Of a DNA stretch of 64,000 nucleotides, positions 1 to 7,279 are shown one piece after another. A model generated the notes under the pieces. That model was given only the letters and a program-made list of their open reading frames with translations. It was not told the DNA's origin and did no database searches. Position 1 is the first letter of the stretch; each line of letters opens with the position of its first letter. The position numbers and the translations under genes were made by a program. The DNA is from Bacteroides congonensis (lineage in GTDB: Bacteria; Bacteroidota; Bacteroidia; Bacteroidales; Bacteroidaceae), in the NCBI RefSeq assembly GCF_900130125.1, contig NZ_FQXY01000010.1, positions 248,001 through 312,000 on the forward strand, read 5' to 3'.

Positions 1-509
1 GAGTGGTCGATGACCCATTTCAGATTCTCCAGTTGCAAGTCGGTGATTCCGACATGACCTACGACACCTTTCTCACGCAATTCCACCAAAGCTGGTAGTG
101 TCTCATTTACAACTTGGTTTAAATCGGCAAATTCAACATCGTGCACATTTATCAAGTCGATAAAGTCTATGTTCAAGCGTTCCATACTCTCATACACACT
201 TTCGGTAGCACGTTTGGCAGAATAATCCCATAAATTCACACCGTCTTTGCCATAACGTCCCACCTTTGTAGACAGATAATAGCGGTTTCGGGGAAGTTCT
301 TTCAGTGCTTTCCCCAGTACGGTTTCTGCTTTATAGTGTCCGTAATAAGGAGAGACATCTATAAAATTCATCCCAGCTTCAACAGCAGTAGCTACTGCCT
401 GGATACCTTCTTTTTCTTTCAAATCATGGAAAACTCCCCCTAAGGAAGAAGCTCCGAAACTAAGAGAGGAAACTTTCATCCCCGTCTTTCCGATTTCATG
501 GTATTGCAT
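1..509 (-). CDS. Aldo/keto reductase, C-terminus cut by window edge
   Basis: NADPH-dependent oxidoreductase of the aldo/keto reductase superfamily, acting on a sugar or small aldehyde in the cytoplasm. The protein opens MQYHEIGKTGMKVSSLSFG, the usual AKR beginning. The catalytic tyrosine lies in DVSPYYGHYKAE, the lysine in LSTKVGRYG and the histidine in LINVHDVE. The start is the ATG at 507-509. About 169 residues are present and the rest lies beyond position 1. The gene is divergent from the LacI-type regulator at 688, so that regulator is a plausible controller. The substrate cannot be told; similarity to L-galactose or fucose dehydrogenase-like AKRs is only an impression. Confidence 0.85.
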   Translation of the reverse strand, partial: MQYHEIGKTGMKVSSLSFGASSLGGVFHDLKEKEGIQAVATAVEAGMNFIDVSPYYGHYKAETVLGKALKELPRNRYYLSTKVGRYGKDGVNLWDYSAKRATESVYESMERLNIDFIDLINVHDVEFADLNQVVNETLPALVELREKGVVGHVGITDLQLENLKWVIDH

Positions 510-592
510 ACTTTTAGGTTTTAAATAGTTTTGTATGCGACAAAAATAGGTCAGGAAAGATTGCCGTCGGTCAGAGGAGAGCGTAAAAAGCA

Positions 593-608
593 ACGTAACG
601 GTTTACGT
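593..608. promoter_or_regulatory. Candidate LacI-family operator
   Basis: ACGTAACGGTTTACGT reads as ACGTAA-CGGT-TTACGT, two perfect 6 bp arms around 4 bp. It sits in the 178 bp divergent intergenic region between the aldo/keto reductase and the LacI-type regulator. Size and symmetry suit an autoregulatory LacI/GalR-type site; binding is inferred. Confidence 0.45.
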
Positions 609-687
609 AAAAAATATTGCTTCAAATGCTCTTATTTATCCGGGAATGTGCTTTCTTTGTAAAAGATTCAAAGCAGAAGACCTTTTA

Positions 688-1704
688 ATGGAAAACCGGA
701 AACATACTTCACTCAAAGATCTTGCCCAAGCATTGGGTGTATCGATTCCTACTGTATCCAGGGCGTTGAAAGACAGTCCCGAAATCAGTCGTGAACTTTG
801 TGCCAAAGCTAAGAAACTGGCCAAAGAGATGAATTATCGTCCCAACCCTTTCGCCATGAGCTTACGGAAAAATGCTCCGCGCATTATCGGTGTGGTCGTT
901 CCGGATATCGTTACCCATTTCTTCGCTTCTATCTTAAACGGAATAGAGAACATGGCTATCGCCAACGGATACTTTGTGATTATCACTACCTCACACGAGT
1001 CTTATGAGCATGAAAAGCGGAATATCGAGAATCTGGTCAATATGCGTGTGGAAGGTATTATCGCCTGTCTCTCCCAAGAAACGACAGATTATTCTCATTT
1101 CTCCGCCTTGAAAGACATCAATATGCCGCTTATCCTGTTTGACCGTGTTTGTTTGACGGATCAGTTTTCTTCGGTCGTAGCAGATGGGGCACAATCAGCG
1201 CAAATGGCAACACAACATCTGTTGGATAATGGAAGTAAACGGGTAGCCTTTATCGGTGGAGCCAATCATTTGGATATTGTAAAGAGAAGAAAACATGGTT
1301 ATCTGGAAGCCTTGCGTGAAAATCGTATTCCAATCGAAAAAGAGCTGGTAGTCTGCCGGAAGATTGATTATGAGGAAGGCAAGATTGCCACAGAAACTTT
1401 ACTGTCACTTCCACAGCCTCCGGATGCTATTCTTGCCATGAATGACACATTGGCTTTCGCAGCAATGGAAGTTATCAAAAATCACGGCCTCCGGATTCCG
1501 GATGATGTGGCAATTATCGGATATACGGATGAACAGCATGCTAATTATGTAGAGCCTAAATTATCAGCCGTGTCTCATCAGACCTATAAAATGGGGGAAG
1601 CAGCATGCCAATTATTGATTGAACAGATTAAAGGAGATAAAACTGTCAGACAGGTGATGATTCCGACTCATTTGCAGATTAGGGAGAGTAGTATAAAAAA
1701 ATAA
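688..1704 (+). CDS. LacI-family transcriptional regulator
   Basis: Sugar-responsive DNA-binding repressor or activator. From the ATG at 688 the protein has 338 residues, the usual LacI/GalR length. The N-terminal helix-turn-helix is clear (TSLKDLAQALGVSIPTVSRAL) and is followed by the hinge region NYRPNPFAMSLR. The rest is a type I periplasmic-binding-protein fold with the family's IGVVVPDI and conserved DALLAMND-like motif (DAILAMNDTLA). An upstream in-frame ATG at 646 would add 14 residues with no family counterpart, so 688 is preferred. It is divergent from an aldo/keto reductase and convergent with the FKBP gene. The effector is unknown, and no adjacent transport or PUL genes show what it controls. 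Confidence 0.9.
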   Translation: MENRKHTSLKDLAQALGVSIPTVSRALKDSPEISRELCAKAKKLAKEMNYRPNPFAMSLRKNAPRIIGVVVPDIVTHFFASILNGIENMAIANGYFVIITTSHESYEHEKRNIENLVNMRVEGIIACLSQETTDYSHFSALKDINMPLILFDRVCLTDQFSSVVADGAQSAQMATQHLLDNGSKRVAFIGGANHLDIVKRRKHGYLEALRENRIPIEKELVVCRKIDYEEGKIATETLLSLPQPPDAILAMNDTLAFAAMEVIKNHGLRIPDDVAIIGYTDEQHANYVEPKLSAVSHQTYKMGEAACQLLIEQIKGDKTVRQVMIPTHLQIRESSIKK

Positions 1705-1738
1705 TAGGCGTTATATCCATTACGATACAACACCTATT
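1703..1738. terminator. Hairpin between convergent genes
   Basis: AATAGGCGTT (1703-1712) pairs with AACACCTATT (1729-1738) with one mismatch. It lies exactly between the convergent ends of the LacI-type gene and the FKBP gene and could terminate both transcripts. No long U tract follows, so the call is moderate. Confidence 0.4.
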
Positions 1739-1761
1739 TACCTTTATTATCTTATATAAGA

Positions 1762-2328
1762 CTATCGTTTTACAATCTTATCTAACTTTACATTATAGAC
1801 TAATGCAGAATATGCCTGTAAAGATCCATCGCTACCAGTACCAGAACCATAACCACTTTGATATGGAATATATAATGTCCAGAAATCACCTGCTTTCATA
1901 TGAACCAATGTATAAGACCAGCCGGAAATTACACCATCCAAAGAAAACTCTGCAGGGGAATCAAACTCTGTCGGCTCTGTTCCGGTGAAAGTCTGCTGAA
2001 CTACATCTCCATTCAAATAAGACATACGATAATAGGCACTGATAGTAGAAGTATATACAGGAGACTCTGTTCCATCCCCGTCTTGTATCTTCTTTACATA
2101 TATCTTTTGATTATTGGTCAAATCTGTAAAGGCATAGAGTCTCTCCTTTTCATCTGTAACTGCTATGCTGCCATTTTGTTGCCCAACATATACATTCGCT
2201 ATAGAGTCGATAAATGCCTCACTACGAGCCTGCCAATTATCATAACGACTTACTTCTTCCGTTTCACTACAAGCAGTAAACGTAAGAGCCAGTAATACTA
2301 AGGAGAATAAATAGATCTTTTTACTCAT
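1762..2328 (-). CDS. FKBP-type peptidyl-prolyl isomerase lipoprotein
   Basis: Predicted periplasm-facing or surface lipoprotein of 188 residues. The signal MSKKIYLFSLVLLALTFTAC ends in a lipobox cysteine. The second half matches the FKBP fold: GVISGWSYTLVHMKAGDFW corresponds to the family's VIPGW..AL..M..G, followed by LYIPYQSGYG and a closing beta strand (ALVYNVKLDKI). The canonical tail after the GYG turn is shortened, so isomerase activity is uncertain and a chaperone role is possible. It lies 11 bp downstream of glyS on the same strand and is probably co-transcribed with it. The pairing with glyS looks positional only. Confidence 0.75.
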   Translation of the reverse strand: MSKKIYLFSLVLLALTFTACSETEEVSRYDNWQARSEAFIDSIANVYVGQQNGSIAVTDEKERLYAFTDLTNNQKIYVKKIQDGDGTESPVYTSTISAYYRMSYLNGDVVQQTFTGTEPTEFDSPAEFSLDGVISGWSYTLVHMKAGDFWTLYIPYQSGYGSGTGSDGSLQAYSALVYNVKLDKIVKR

Positions 2329-2339
2329 TCGTCAAAGGT

Positions 2340-3881
2340 TTATTGTAAAGTTTTCAATAGAGAAGTGATGCTTACTCTGTCTGCGATGATATTATTCAGT
2401 TCAGAGATAGCGACACGCTCTTGTTGCATGGTATCGCGGTTACGCAATGTCACACAATTATCTTCTAATGTCTGATGGTCGACTGTCACACAGTACGGAG
2501 TACCAATAGCATCCTGGCGGCGATAGCGCTTACCGATACTATCTTTTTCATCATATTGGCAATGGAAGTGGAACTTCAAGTTGTCGATGATTTCACGAGC
2601 TTTTTCAGGCAGACCATCTTTCTTTATCAACGGCATAACAGCCAGTTTCACCGGTGCCAAAGCAGCAGGTAATTTCAAAACAACACGACTTTCACCATTT
2701 TCCAGTTGCTCTTCGCAATAAGATGCGCTCATGATGCTAAGGAACATACGGTCAACACCGATAGAAGTTTCAATTACATACGGAGTATATGATTCATTCA
2801 GTTCTGGATCGAAGTATTTAATACTCTTTCCGGAGAATTTCTCATGTTGAGACAAGTCGAAGTTAGTACGGGAGTGGATACCTTCCACTTCCTTAAATCC
2901 GAACGGCATCAAGAATTCAATATCAGTAGCCGCATTTGCGTAGTGAGCCAATTTATCATGGTCATGATAACGATAGCTGCCATCACCAAAGCCCAGTGCC
3001 TTATGCCATTTCAGACGGATTTCTTTCCATTTTTTGAACCAGTCGAGTTCAGTTCCCGGCTTTACAAAGAACTGCATTTCCATCTGTTCAAACTCACGCA
3101 TACGGAAGATGAACTGACGGGCAACAATCTCGTTACGGAAAGCCTTACCAATCTGTGCAATACCGAAAGGAACTTTCATACGACCTGTTTTCTGTACATT
3201 CAGGTAGTTTACAAAAATACCCTGAGCTGTTTCCGGACGGAGATAAATCTTCATTGCACCGTCTGAAGTAGAACCCATTTCAGTAGAGAACATCAGGTTA
3301 AACTGACGAACTTCCGTCCAGTTCTTCGTACCGGAAATCGGACATACGATTTCTTCATCAATGATAATCTGACGCAATTCTTCCAAATTATTGTCGTTCA
3401 GAGCTTGCGCAAAACGTGTATGAAGTGCATCACGCTTTGCCTGATGTTCCAATACACGGCCGTTAGTAGAACGGAATTGAGCCTCATCAAACGTTTCACC
3501 GAATCTCTTGGCAGCTTTTGCTACTTCCTTATTGATTTTATCGTCATACTTAGCCAACTGGTCTTCAATCAGCACATCAGCACGATAACGTTTTTTAGAA
3601 TCCTTATTGTCAATCAAAGGGTCATTGAATGCGTCTACGTGTCCGGAAGCCTTCCAAATAGTAGGGTGCATAAAGATGGCAGAGTCGATACCGACAATGT
3701 TTTCGTGCAACAGCACCATGCTGTCCCACCAATATTTCTTAATGTTGTTTTTCAATTCAACGCCCATCTGACCGTAGTCATATACAGCGCCCAGTCCGTC
3801 GTAGATATCGCTTGAAGGAAATACGAAACCATACTCTTTGCAGTGCGATACAAGTTTCTTAAAAACGTCTTCTTGTGCCAT
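2340..3881 (-). CDS. glyS: Glycyl-tRNA synthetase
   Basis: Charges tRNA-Gly with glycine. It is the homodimeric class II enzyme found in Bacteroidetes, archaea and eukaryotes, not the two-subunit bacterial form. The 513-residue length is normal. Class II motif 2 is visible as FRNEIVARQFIFRMREFEQ and motif 3 as SIGVDRMFLSIM, with an anticodon-binding domain at the C-terminus (LAPVKLAVMPLIKKDG). The start ATG at 3881 begins MAQEDVFKKLVSHCKEYGF, typical of the family. The symbol follows common Bacteroides usage; glyQS is the alternative. Confidence 0.97.
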   Translation of the reverse strand: MAQEDVFKKLVSHCKEYGFVFPSSDIYDGLGAVYDYGQMGVELKNNIKKYWWDSMVLLHENIVGIDSAIFMHPTIWKASGHVDAFNDPLIDNKDSKKRYRADVLIEDQLAKYDDKINKEVAKAAKRFGETFDEAQFRSTNGRVLEHQAKRDALHTRFAQALNDNNLEELRQIIIDEEIVCPISGTKNWTEVRQFNLMFSTEMGSTSDGAMKIYLRPETAQGIFVNYLNVQKTGRMKVPFGIAQIGKAFRNEIVARQFIFRMREFEQMEMQFFVKPGTELDWFKKWKEIRLKWHKALGFGDGSYRYHDHDKLAHYANAATDIEFLMPFGFKEVEGIHSRTNFDLSQHEKFSGKSIKYFDPELNESYTPYVIETSIGVDRMFLSIMSASYCEEQLENGESRVVLKLPAALAPVKLAVMPLIKKDGLPEKAREIIDNLKFHFHCQYDEKDSIGKRYRRQDAIGTPYCVTVDHQTLEDNCVTLRNRDTMQQERVAISELNNIIADRVSITSLLKTLQ

Positions 3882-3933
3882 TTTCTTTTCTATATCTATT
3901 AATTTGATTTTCCTTTTTTCGTAAAAAGTGCCA

Positions 3934-3941
3934 CAAAGATA
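3934..3941 (-). promoter_or_regulatory. Bacteroides -7 box for glyS
   Basis: On the minus strand this reads TATCTTTG, a perfect match to the Bacteroides TAnnTTTG -7 element, about 53 bp upstream of the glyS start codon. I see no convincing -33 element. Confidence 0.5.
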
Positions 3942-3984
3942 GGGATTTATCTCATAAATAAGACAGCGAGGGTATTAATTTATC

Positions 3985-4491
3985 TTATTCCTGAACTTCT
4001 TCATCGATTTTCGGTGCCACCATACGGTCATATTCTTCACGCTCCTGCTCCCTGTCCGCCTTCTTCATTTCTTTGGTCAGCATACTTTCCGGCATATACA
4101 GATTAAAAGGAATACGTGTGCATTTCATCTTTTTCACTTGCCGGCTGAATTCAGGACAAGCTACGAAGTAGACACGTGAAACGGATACCTTACCCGGAGT
4201 TACCTGTTCGGGGCGTTCAAATCCCGGACTGGTCAATGCCGTATGAAACGTTCCGAGCCCTTCGATAGTAACCGGTTGTCCGATAGCCAACAGGCTACGG
4301 ATAGCATCGACCATTTCCGTCAAGATGCCGTCAATCTGTCCCCGATGGAATCCGCTTCTTTTTTCCATATACTCGGCAAATTCCCTATTCCGAATCGGTT
4401 CAATCACTCTTTTAGGTACACCATACCATAACTCTTTTCTTTCTCCCGATGTTAAATCGGCTTTTTTTCTCACTACATAAGGCACTGCCAT
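3985..4491 (-). CDS. HU-like DNA-binding protein with acidic tail
   Basis: Nucleoid-type protein of 168 residues. Residues about 30-120 form an HU/IHF-like domain (REFAEYMEKRSGFHRGQ, then IEGLGTFHTALTSPGF, which corresponds to the GFGTF beta-arm entry of HU). The first 30 residues and the last 40 are extensions absent from canonical 90-residue HU; the tail is charged (KKADREQEREEYDRM). Proteins of this design are common in Bacteroides and are thought to bind DNA, though their targets are not well known. The start at 4491 has an AAGGAG-like sequence about 10 bp upstream, which is unusually Shine-Dalgarno-like for this organism. The CCCGGG palindrome array lies just upstream of the start. Confidence 0.75.
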   Translation of the reverse strand: MAVPYVVRKKADLTSGERKELWYGVPKRVIEPIRNREFAEYMEKRSGFHRGQIDGILTEMVDAIRSLLAIGQPVTIEGLGTFHTALTSPGFERPEQVTPGKVSVSRVYFVACPEFSRQVKKMKCTRIPFNLYMPESMLTKEMKKADREQEREEYDRMVAPKIDEEVQE

Positions 4492-4534
4492 CGTCTATAC
4501 TCCTTCTTTTTTTTGTTTATACTTTCGTTCTACC

Positions 4535-4619
4535 TGACACCCGGGTGTCAACACCATTGAGACCCGGGTCTCAGACATACCAACACCCGGGTGTCAGTGC
4601 TCATGAGACCCGGGTGTCA
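4535..4619. repeat. Four CCCGGG-centred palindromes at exact 23 bp pitch
   Basis: Four 16 bp units start at 4535, 4558, 4581 and 4604. Unit 1 TGACACCCGGGTGTCA and unit 2 TGAGACCCGGGTCTCA are perfect palindromes. Unit 3 CAACACCCGGGTGTCA is near-perfect. Unit 4 TGAGACCCGGGTGTCA joins the left half of unit 2 to the right half of unit 1. Centres are 23 bp apart in all three steps, while the 7 bp spacers differ in sequence, so dyad and spacing are what is conserved. The array lies in the divergent region between the HU-like and XylR-type genes, 35 bp upstream of the latter's promoter. Confidence 0.9.
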
Positions 4620-4653
4620 TACAAATGCTGGCTGCAACAAAATTAATTCTTTA

Positions 4654-4686
4654 TTGTAGGAAAACAAAGGAATTCTTCTATATTTG
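4654..4686 (+). promoter_or_regulatory. Promoter of XylR-type regulator
   Basis: TATATTTG at 4679-4686 is a perfect TAnnTTTG -7 element, with a TTG at 4654-4656 about 22 bp before it as a -33 candidate. The ATG follows 37 bp downstream. The palindrome array ends 35 bp upstream. Confidence 0.55.
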
Positions 4687-4723
4687 TGCATCCTTTCATG
4701 ATACTAAAGAAAAACATTAGACT

Positions 4724-5896
4724 ATGATTAAGATTCTTCTACTGATAGACTATTCCAGCGAGTTCGACAGGAAGCTGCTACGGGGACTTGTCCAATACTC
4801 GAAAGAAAACGGCCCCTGGCTTTTCTACCGGCTTCCTTCCTATTATAGTGCCATGTACGGGGAACAAGGAATTTTGAAATGGGCGAAAGAATGGCAAGCC
4901 GATGCCATCATCGGGCAATGGAATAACGATACCATTGACTTACAGAAAGAACTGAATATACCGGTCGTACTACAAAACTATCATCACCGGAGCGTCACTT
5001 ACTCTAACTTGACAGGCGATTATAAAGGAACGGGAAGGATGGCAGCGCAATTCTTTGCCAAAAGAATGTTTCGCAACTTCGCCTATTTCGGTGTAAAAGG
5101 AGTAGTCTGGTCAGATGAACGCTGCCAAGGCTATCGCCAGGAAGTAAAACGCATTGGCGGTGAGTTTTTCAGTTTCGAATCTGATAAACAGGAAGACGAA
5201 ATAAGAATGGAAGTGAGCCAATGGTTACAGCAACTCCCCAAGCCTGCCGCCCTATTCTGCTGCGACGACGCACATGCCCTGTTCATTTCAGAAACTTGCA
5301 AAATGGCCAATATCCGTATTCCCGAAGAAGTCGCTTTACTGGGTGTGGACAATGATGAACTGATGTGTAATATCTCCGACCCTCCTATTTCGTCCATAGA
5401 ACTCGAAGTAGAAAGAGGCGGATATTCTATCGGCAGACTTATTCATCAACAAATAAAAAAGGAACACGAAGGCACTTTCAATATTGTCATCAACCCTATC
5501 CGCATCGAATTGCGGCAATCTACGGAGAAACACAATATCAAAGATCCTTATATCCTGGCAGCCGTGAAATACATCGACACCCATTATAATTCCGACCTGA
5601 CAATAGAATCTTTGCTTGCAAACATTCCGTTGTCCCGCAGGAACTTCGAAATGAAATTCAAGAATGCGCTGAATACTTCTATCTATCAGTACATCCTGAC
5701 TTGCCGGTGCAACCATCTTGCCGACTTGCTGCTCACGACAGATCGCCCGCTGAGCGATTTAGCCATAGAAGCAGGTTTCAAAGATTATAATAACACCTCG
5801 CGTATATTCAAGAAATACAAAGGTTGTTCGCCTATCGAATATCGCCAAAAACGAAATTTGATAATACACAATGTGGGAAGTTCAGCGACAGAATAG
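4724..5896 (+). CDS. XylR-type regulator (PBP1-like sensor plus AraC domain)
   Basis: Cytoplasmic sugar-sensing activator of 390 residues. Residues 1-270 form a periplasmic-binding-protein-like sensor (MIKILLLIDYSSEFDRKLL, later EEVALLGVDNDELMCNISDP, as in E. coli XylR). Residues about 285-385 hold two AraC-type helix-turn-helix motifs (DLTIESLLANIPLSRRNFE; PLSDLAIEAGFKDYNNTSR). It is transcribed toward PUL 1, which begins 285 bp downstream, and is the obvious candidate regulator of that locus. The TTGCGCAA repeats in the gap are a plausible target. The ligand is more likely a product of this locus, such as an amino sugar, than xylose. Confidence 0.88.
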   Translation: MIKILLLIDYSSEFDRKLLRGLVQYSKENGPWLFYRLPSYYSAMYGEQGILKWAKEWQADAIIGQWNNDTIDLQKELNIPVVLQNYHHRSVTYSNLTGDYKGTGRMAAQFFAKRMFRNFAYFGVKGVVWSDERCQGYRQEVKRIGGEFFSFESDKQEDEIRMEVSQWLQQLPKPAALFCCDDAHALFISETCKMANIRIPEEVALLGVDNDELMCNISDPPISSIELEVERGGYSIGRLIHQQIKKEHEGTFNIVINPIRIELRQSTEKHNIKDPYILAAVKYIDTHYNSDLTIESLLANIPLSRRNFEMKFKNALNTSIYQYILTCRCNHLADLLLTTDRPLSDLAIEAGFKDYNNTSRIFKKYKGCSPIEYRQKRNLIIHNVGSSATE

Positions 5897-6029
5897 AAAA
5901 GAATAAGAAGCGAACTCCCGCTTTCATTAGATTGCACCTTCCGAAGAAGCCGTTACACTGTTTCTTGAGATTCACCTGAACCGTCATCCCGTACTTTATT
6001 TATTGTTTTAACACTATCAACTCATAATC

Positions 6030-6066
6030 TTGCGCAAAATGAAGATTCAATTGCGCAAATTGTGCG
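6030..6066 (+). promoter_or_regulatory. Paired TTGCGCAA sites upstream of PUL 1
   Basis: TTGCGCAA occurs at 6030-6037 and again at 6051-6058, exactly 21 bp (two helical turns) apart, with a related TTGTGCG at 6060-6066. They lie 22 bp upstream of the -7 element at 6088-6095, where an AraC/XylR-type activator would bind. The assignment to the neighbouring regulator is inferred. Confidence 0.5.
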
Positions 6067-6087
6067 TAAATAGATTAAAAATACCCA

Positions 6088-6095
6088 TACTTTTG
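6088..6095 (+). promoter_or_regulatory. -7 box of PUL 1
   Basis: TACTTTTG matches TAnnTTTG and lies 87 bp upstream of the GH16 start codon. No well-spaced -33 element is evident, which fits an activator-dependent promoter. The rest of the 5897-6181 gap shows no gene. Confidence 0.5.
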
Positions 6096-6181
6096 CAGAT
6101 ATAGAAGACGTCTGAAAAACTATATTTTCATTTTCACCAATTAAAATAATATTATGAATCACTAAATTAAATGTGCAGATT

Positions 6182-7255
6182 ATGAATAAAGGTATAATTT
6201 ATGTATGCATGCTGTTTCTATGCCTTGCGTGCAATGACTCTGACGCGGGAAATACGCTACCTCTATCTTTCCAGACCATACAGATGGAAAACAATTCCAA
6301 CTTTGTCACCCTGACAGCCATCACGGACGGGGACGCAAAAGACGCCTCATTCGAATGGTCTATTCCCAGCAAGAACTTACGATTGACAGGTCGAAGCGTG
6401 GTATGCTATTTCGAACAGAAAGGAACATATGAAGTCACCCTGACAAGTGAATGGAACTCACAGAAAGGTTCGATTACCAAAAGTATTACGGTAGAGAACG
6501 ATTCTTACTACTATCAGCAAGGCGAACATCTCTGGTGGAATGACGAGTTCACATCCCACACTCTCGACAAAATGGCCTGGAACTATGATATAGGTACTGA
6601 AGGATGGGGTAACAGCGAAAAGCAGAACTATACAAGCAGTTCGGAAAACTCCTTTATCAGAGACGGGAAATTAGTGATAAGAGCCTTGAAGTTGGACGGG
6701 AAAACCGGAGAGGAGAAAGGCGATTTCACCTCTGCACGTATCATTACGAAAGGAAAGATAGAAATCAACCGGGGACGTGTGGAAGTACGCGCCAAAGTGC
6801 CCGGAGTGAAAGGGACTGTTCCCGCTATCTGGTTCTATGGCAAAAACGCATATCCCTACTATTCCGAACTAGATATGATGGAATATGTAGCCTATGAAAA
6901 GAACAAGATTCACGGCACTGCCCACACTACTGCCACACTTGCCGACCCGAAAGAAGAAACAAACGTTTCGTCCGGCACTATCATGGTGAACGATGTGGAA
7001 ACCAGTTTCCATATCTATGGCATGAACTGGACAGACGAGAAAGTGGAATTTTATGTAGACGACCCGTCAAATGTGTACCTGAGTTTCACTCCGTCGCAAA
7101 AAGACAATCCCCGCTTCTGGCCTTTCAACAGTGAGTTGTATCTGATTATGAATGTCTCCGTCGGCGGAACCTGGGGAAGCCGGTATGGCATAGACCTGGA
7201 TAAATTTCCTCTGGAAATGGAAATCGACTATGTACGTATTTTCAAAAAGAACTAA
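6182..7255 (+). CDS. GH16 glycoside hydrolase lipoprotein with PKD-like domain
   Basis: Predicted surface endo-beta-glycanase of 357 residues. The ATG at 6182 gives a clean lipoprotein signal (MNKGIIYVCMLFLCLAC); the ATG at 6173 only adds three residues. Residues about 25-105 resemble a PKD/Ig-like domain (FEWSIPSKNLRLTG, GTYEVTLTSEW). The GH16 domain follows, with the signature ELDMMEY at 229-235, where E229 and E234 fit the nucleophile and acid/base and D231 the assisting residue of ExDxxE. GH16 enzymes cut beta-1,3 or beta-1,4 glucans and galactans, and some are mucin O-glycan or poly-LacNAc endo-enzymes. The GlcNAc-processing neighbours favour a GlcNAc-containing glycan, but the sequence alone does not decide. 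First gene of PUL 1. Confidence 0.9.
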   Translation: MNKGIIYVCMLFLCLACNDSDAGNTLPLSFQTIQMENNSNFVTLTAITDGDAKDASFEWSIPSKNLRLTGRSVVCYFEQKGTYEVTLTSEWNSQKGSITKSITVENDSYYYQQGEHLWWNDEFTSHTLDKMAWNYDIGTEGWGNSEKQNYTSSSENSFIRDGKLVIRALKLDGKTGEEKGDFTSARIITKGKIEINRGRVEVRAKVPGVKGTVPAIWFYGKNAYPYYSELDMMEYVAYEKNKIHGTAHTTATLADPKEETNVSSGTIMVNDVETSFHIYGMNWTDEKVEFYVDDPSNVYLSFTPSQKDNPRFWPFNSELYLIMNVSVGGTWGSRYGIDLDKFPLEMEIDYVRIFKKN

Positions 7256-7279
7256 TTACTAACCCTAAAAGATACAAAA

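Noticed and set aside
4449..4646. Plus-strand ORF of 65 codons spanning the CCCGGG array
   Set aside because: Most of its sequence is the palindromes themselves and it starts inside the HU-like gene on the other strand; no protein-like pattern.
4724..5896. XylR annotation as a xylose regulator
   Set aside because: The architecture matches XylR, but no xylose genes are nearby and PUL 1 handles amino sugars; only the type is supported.
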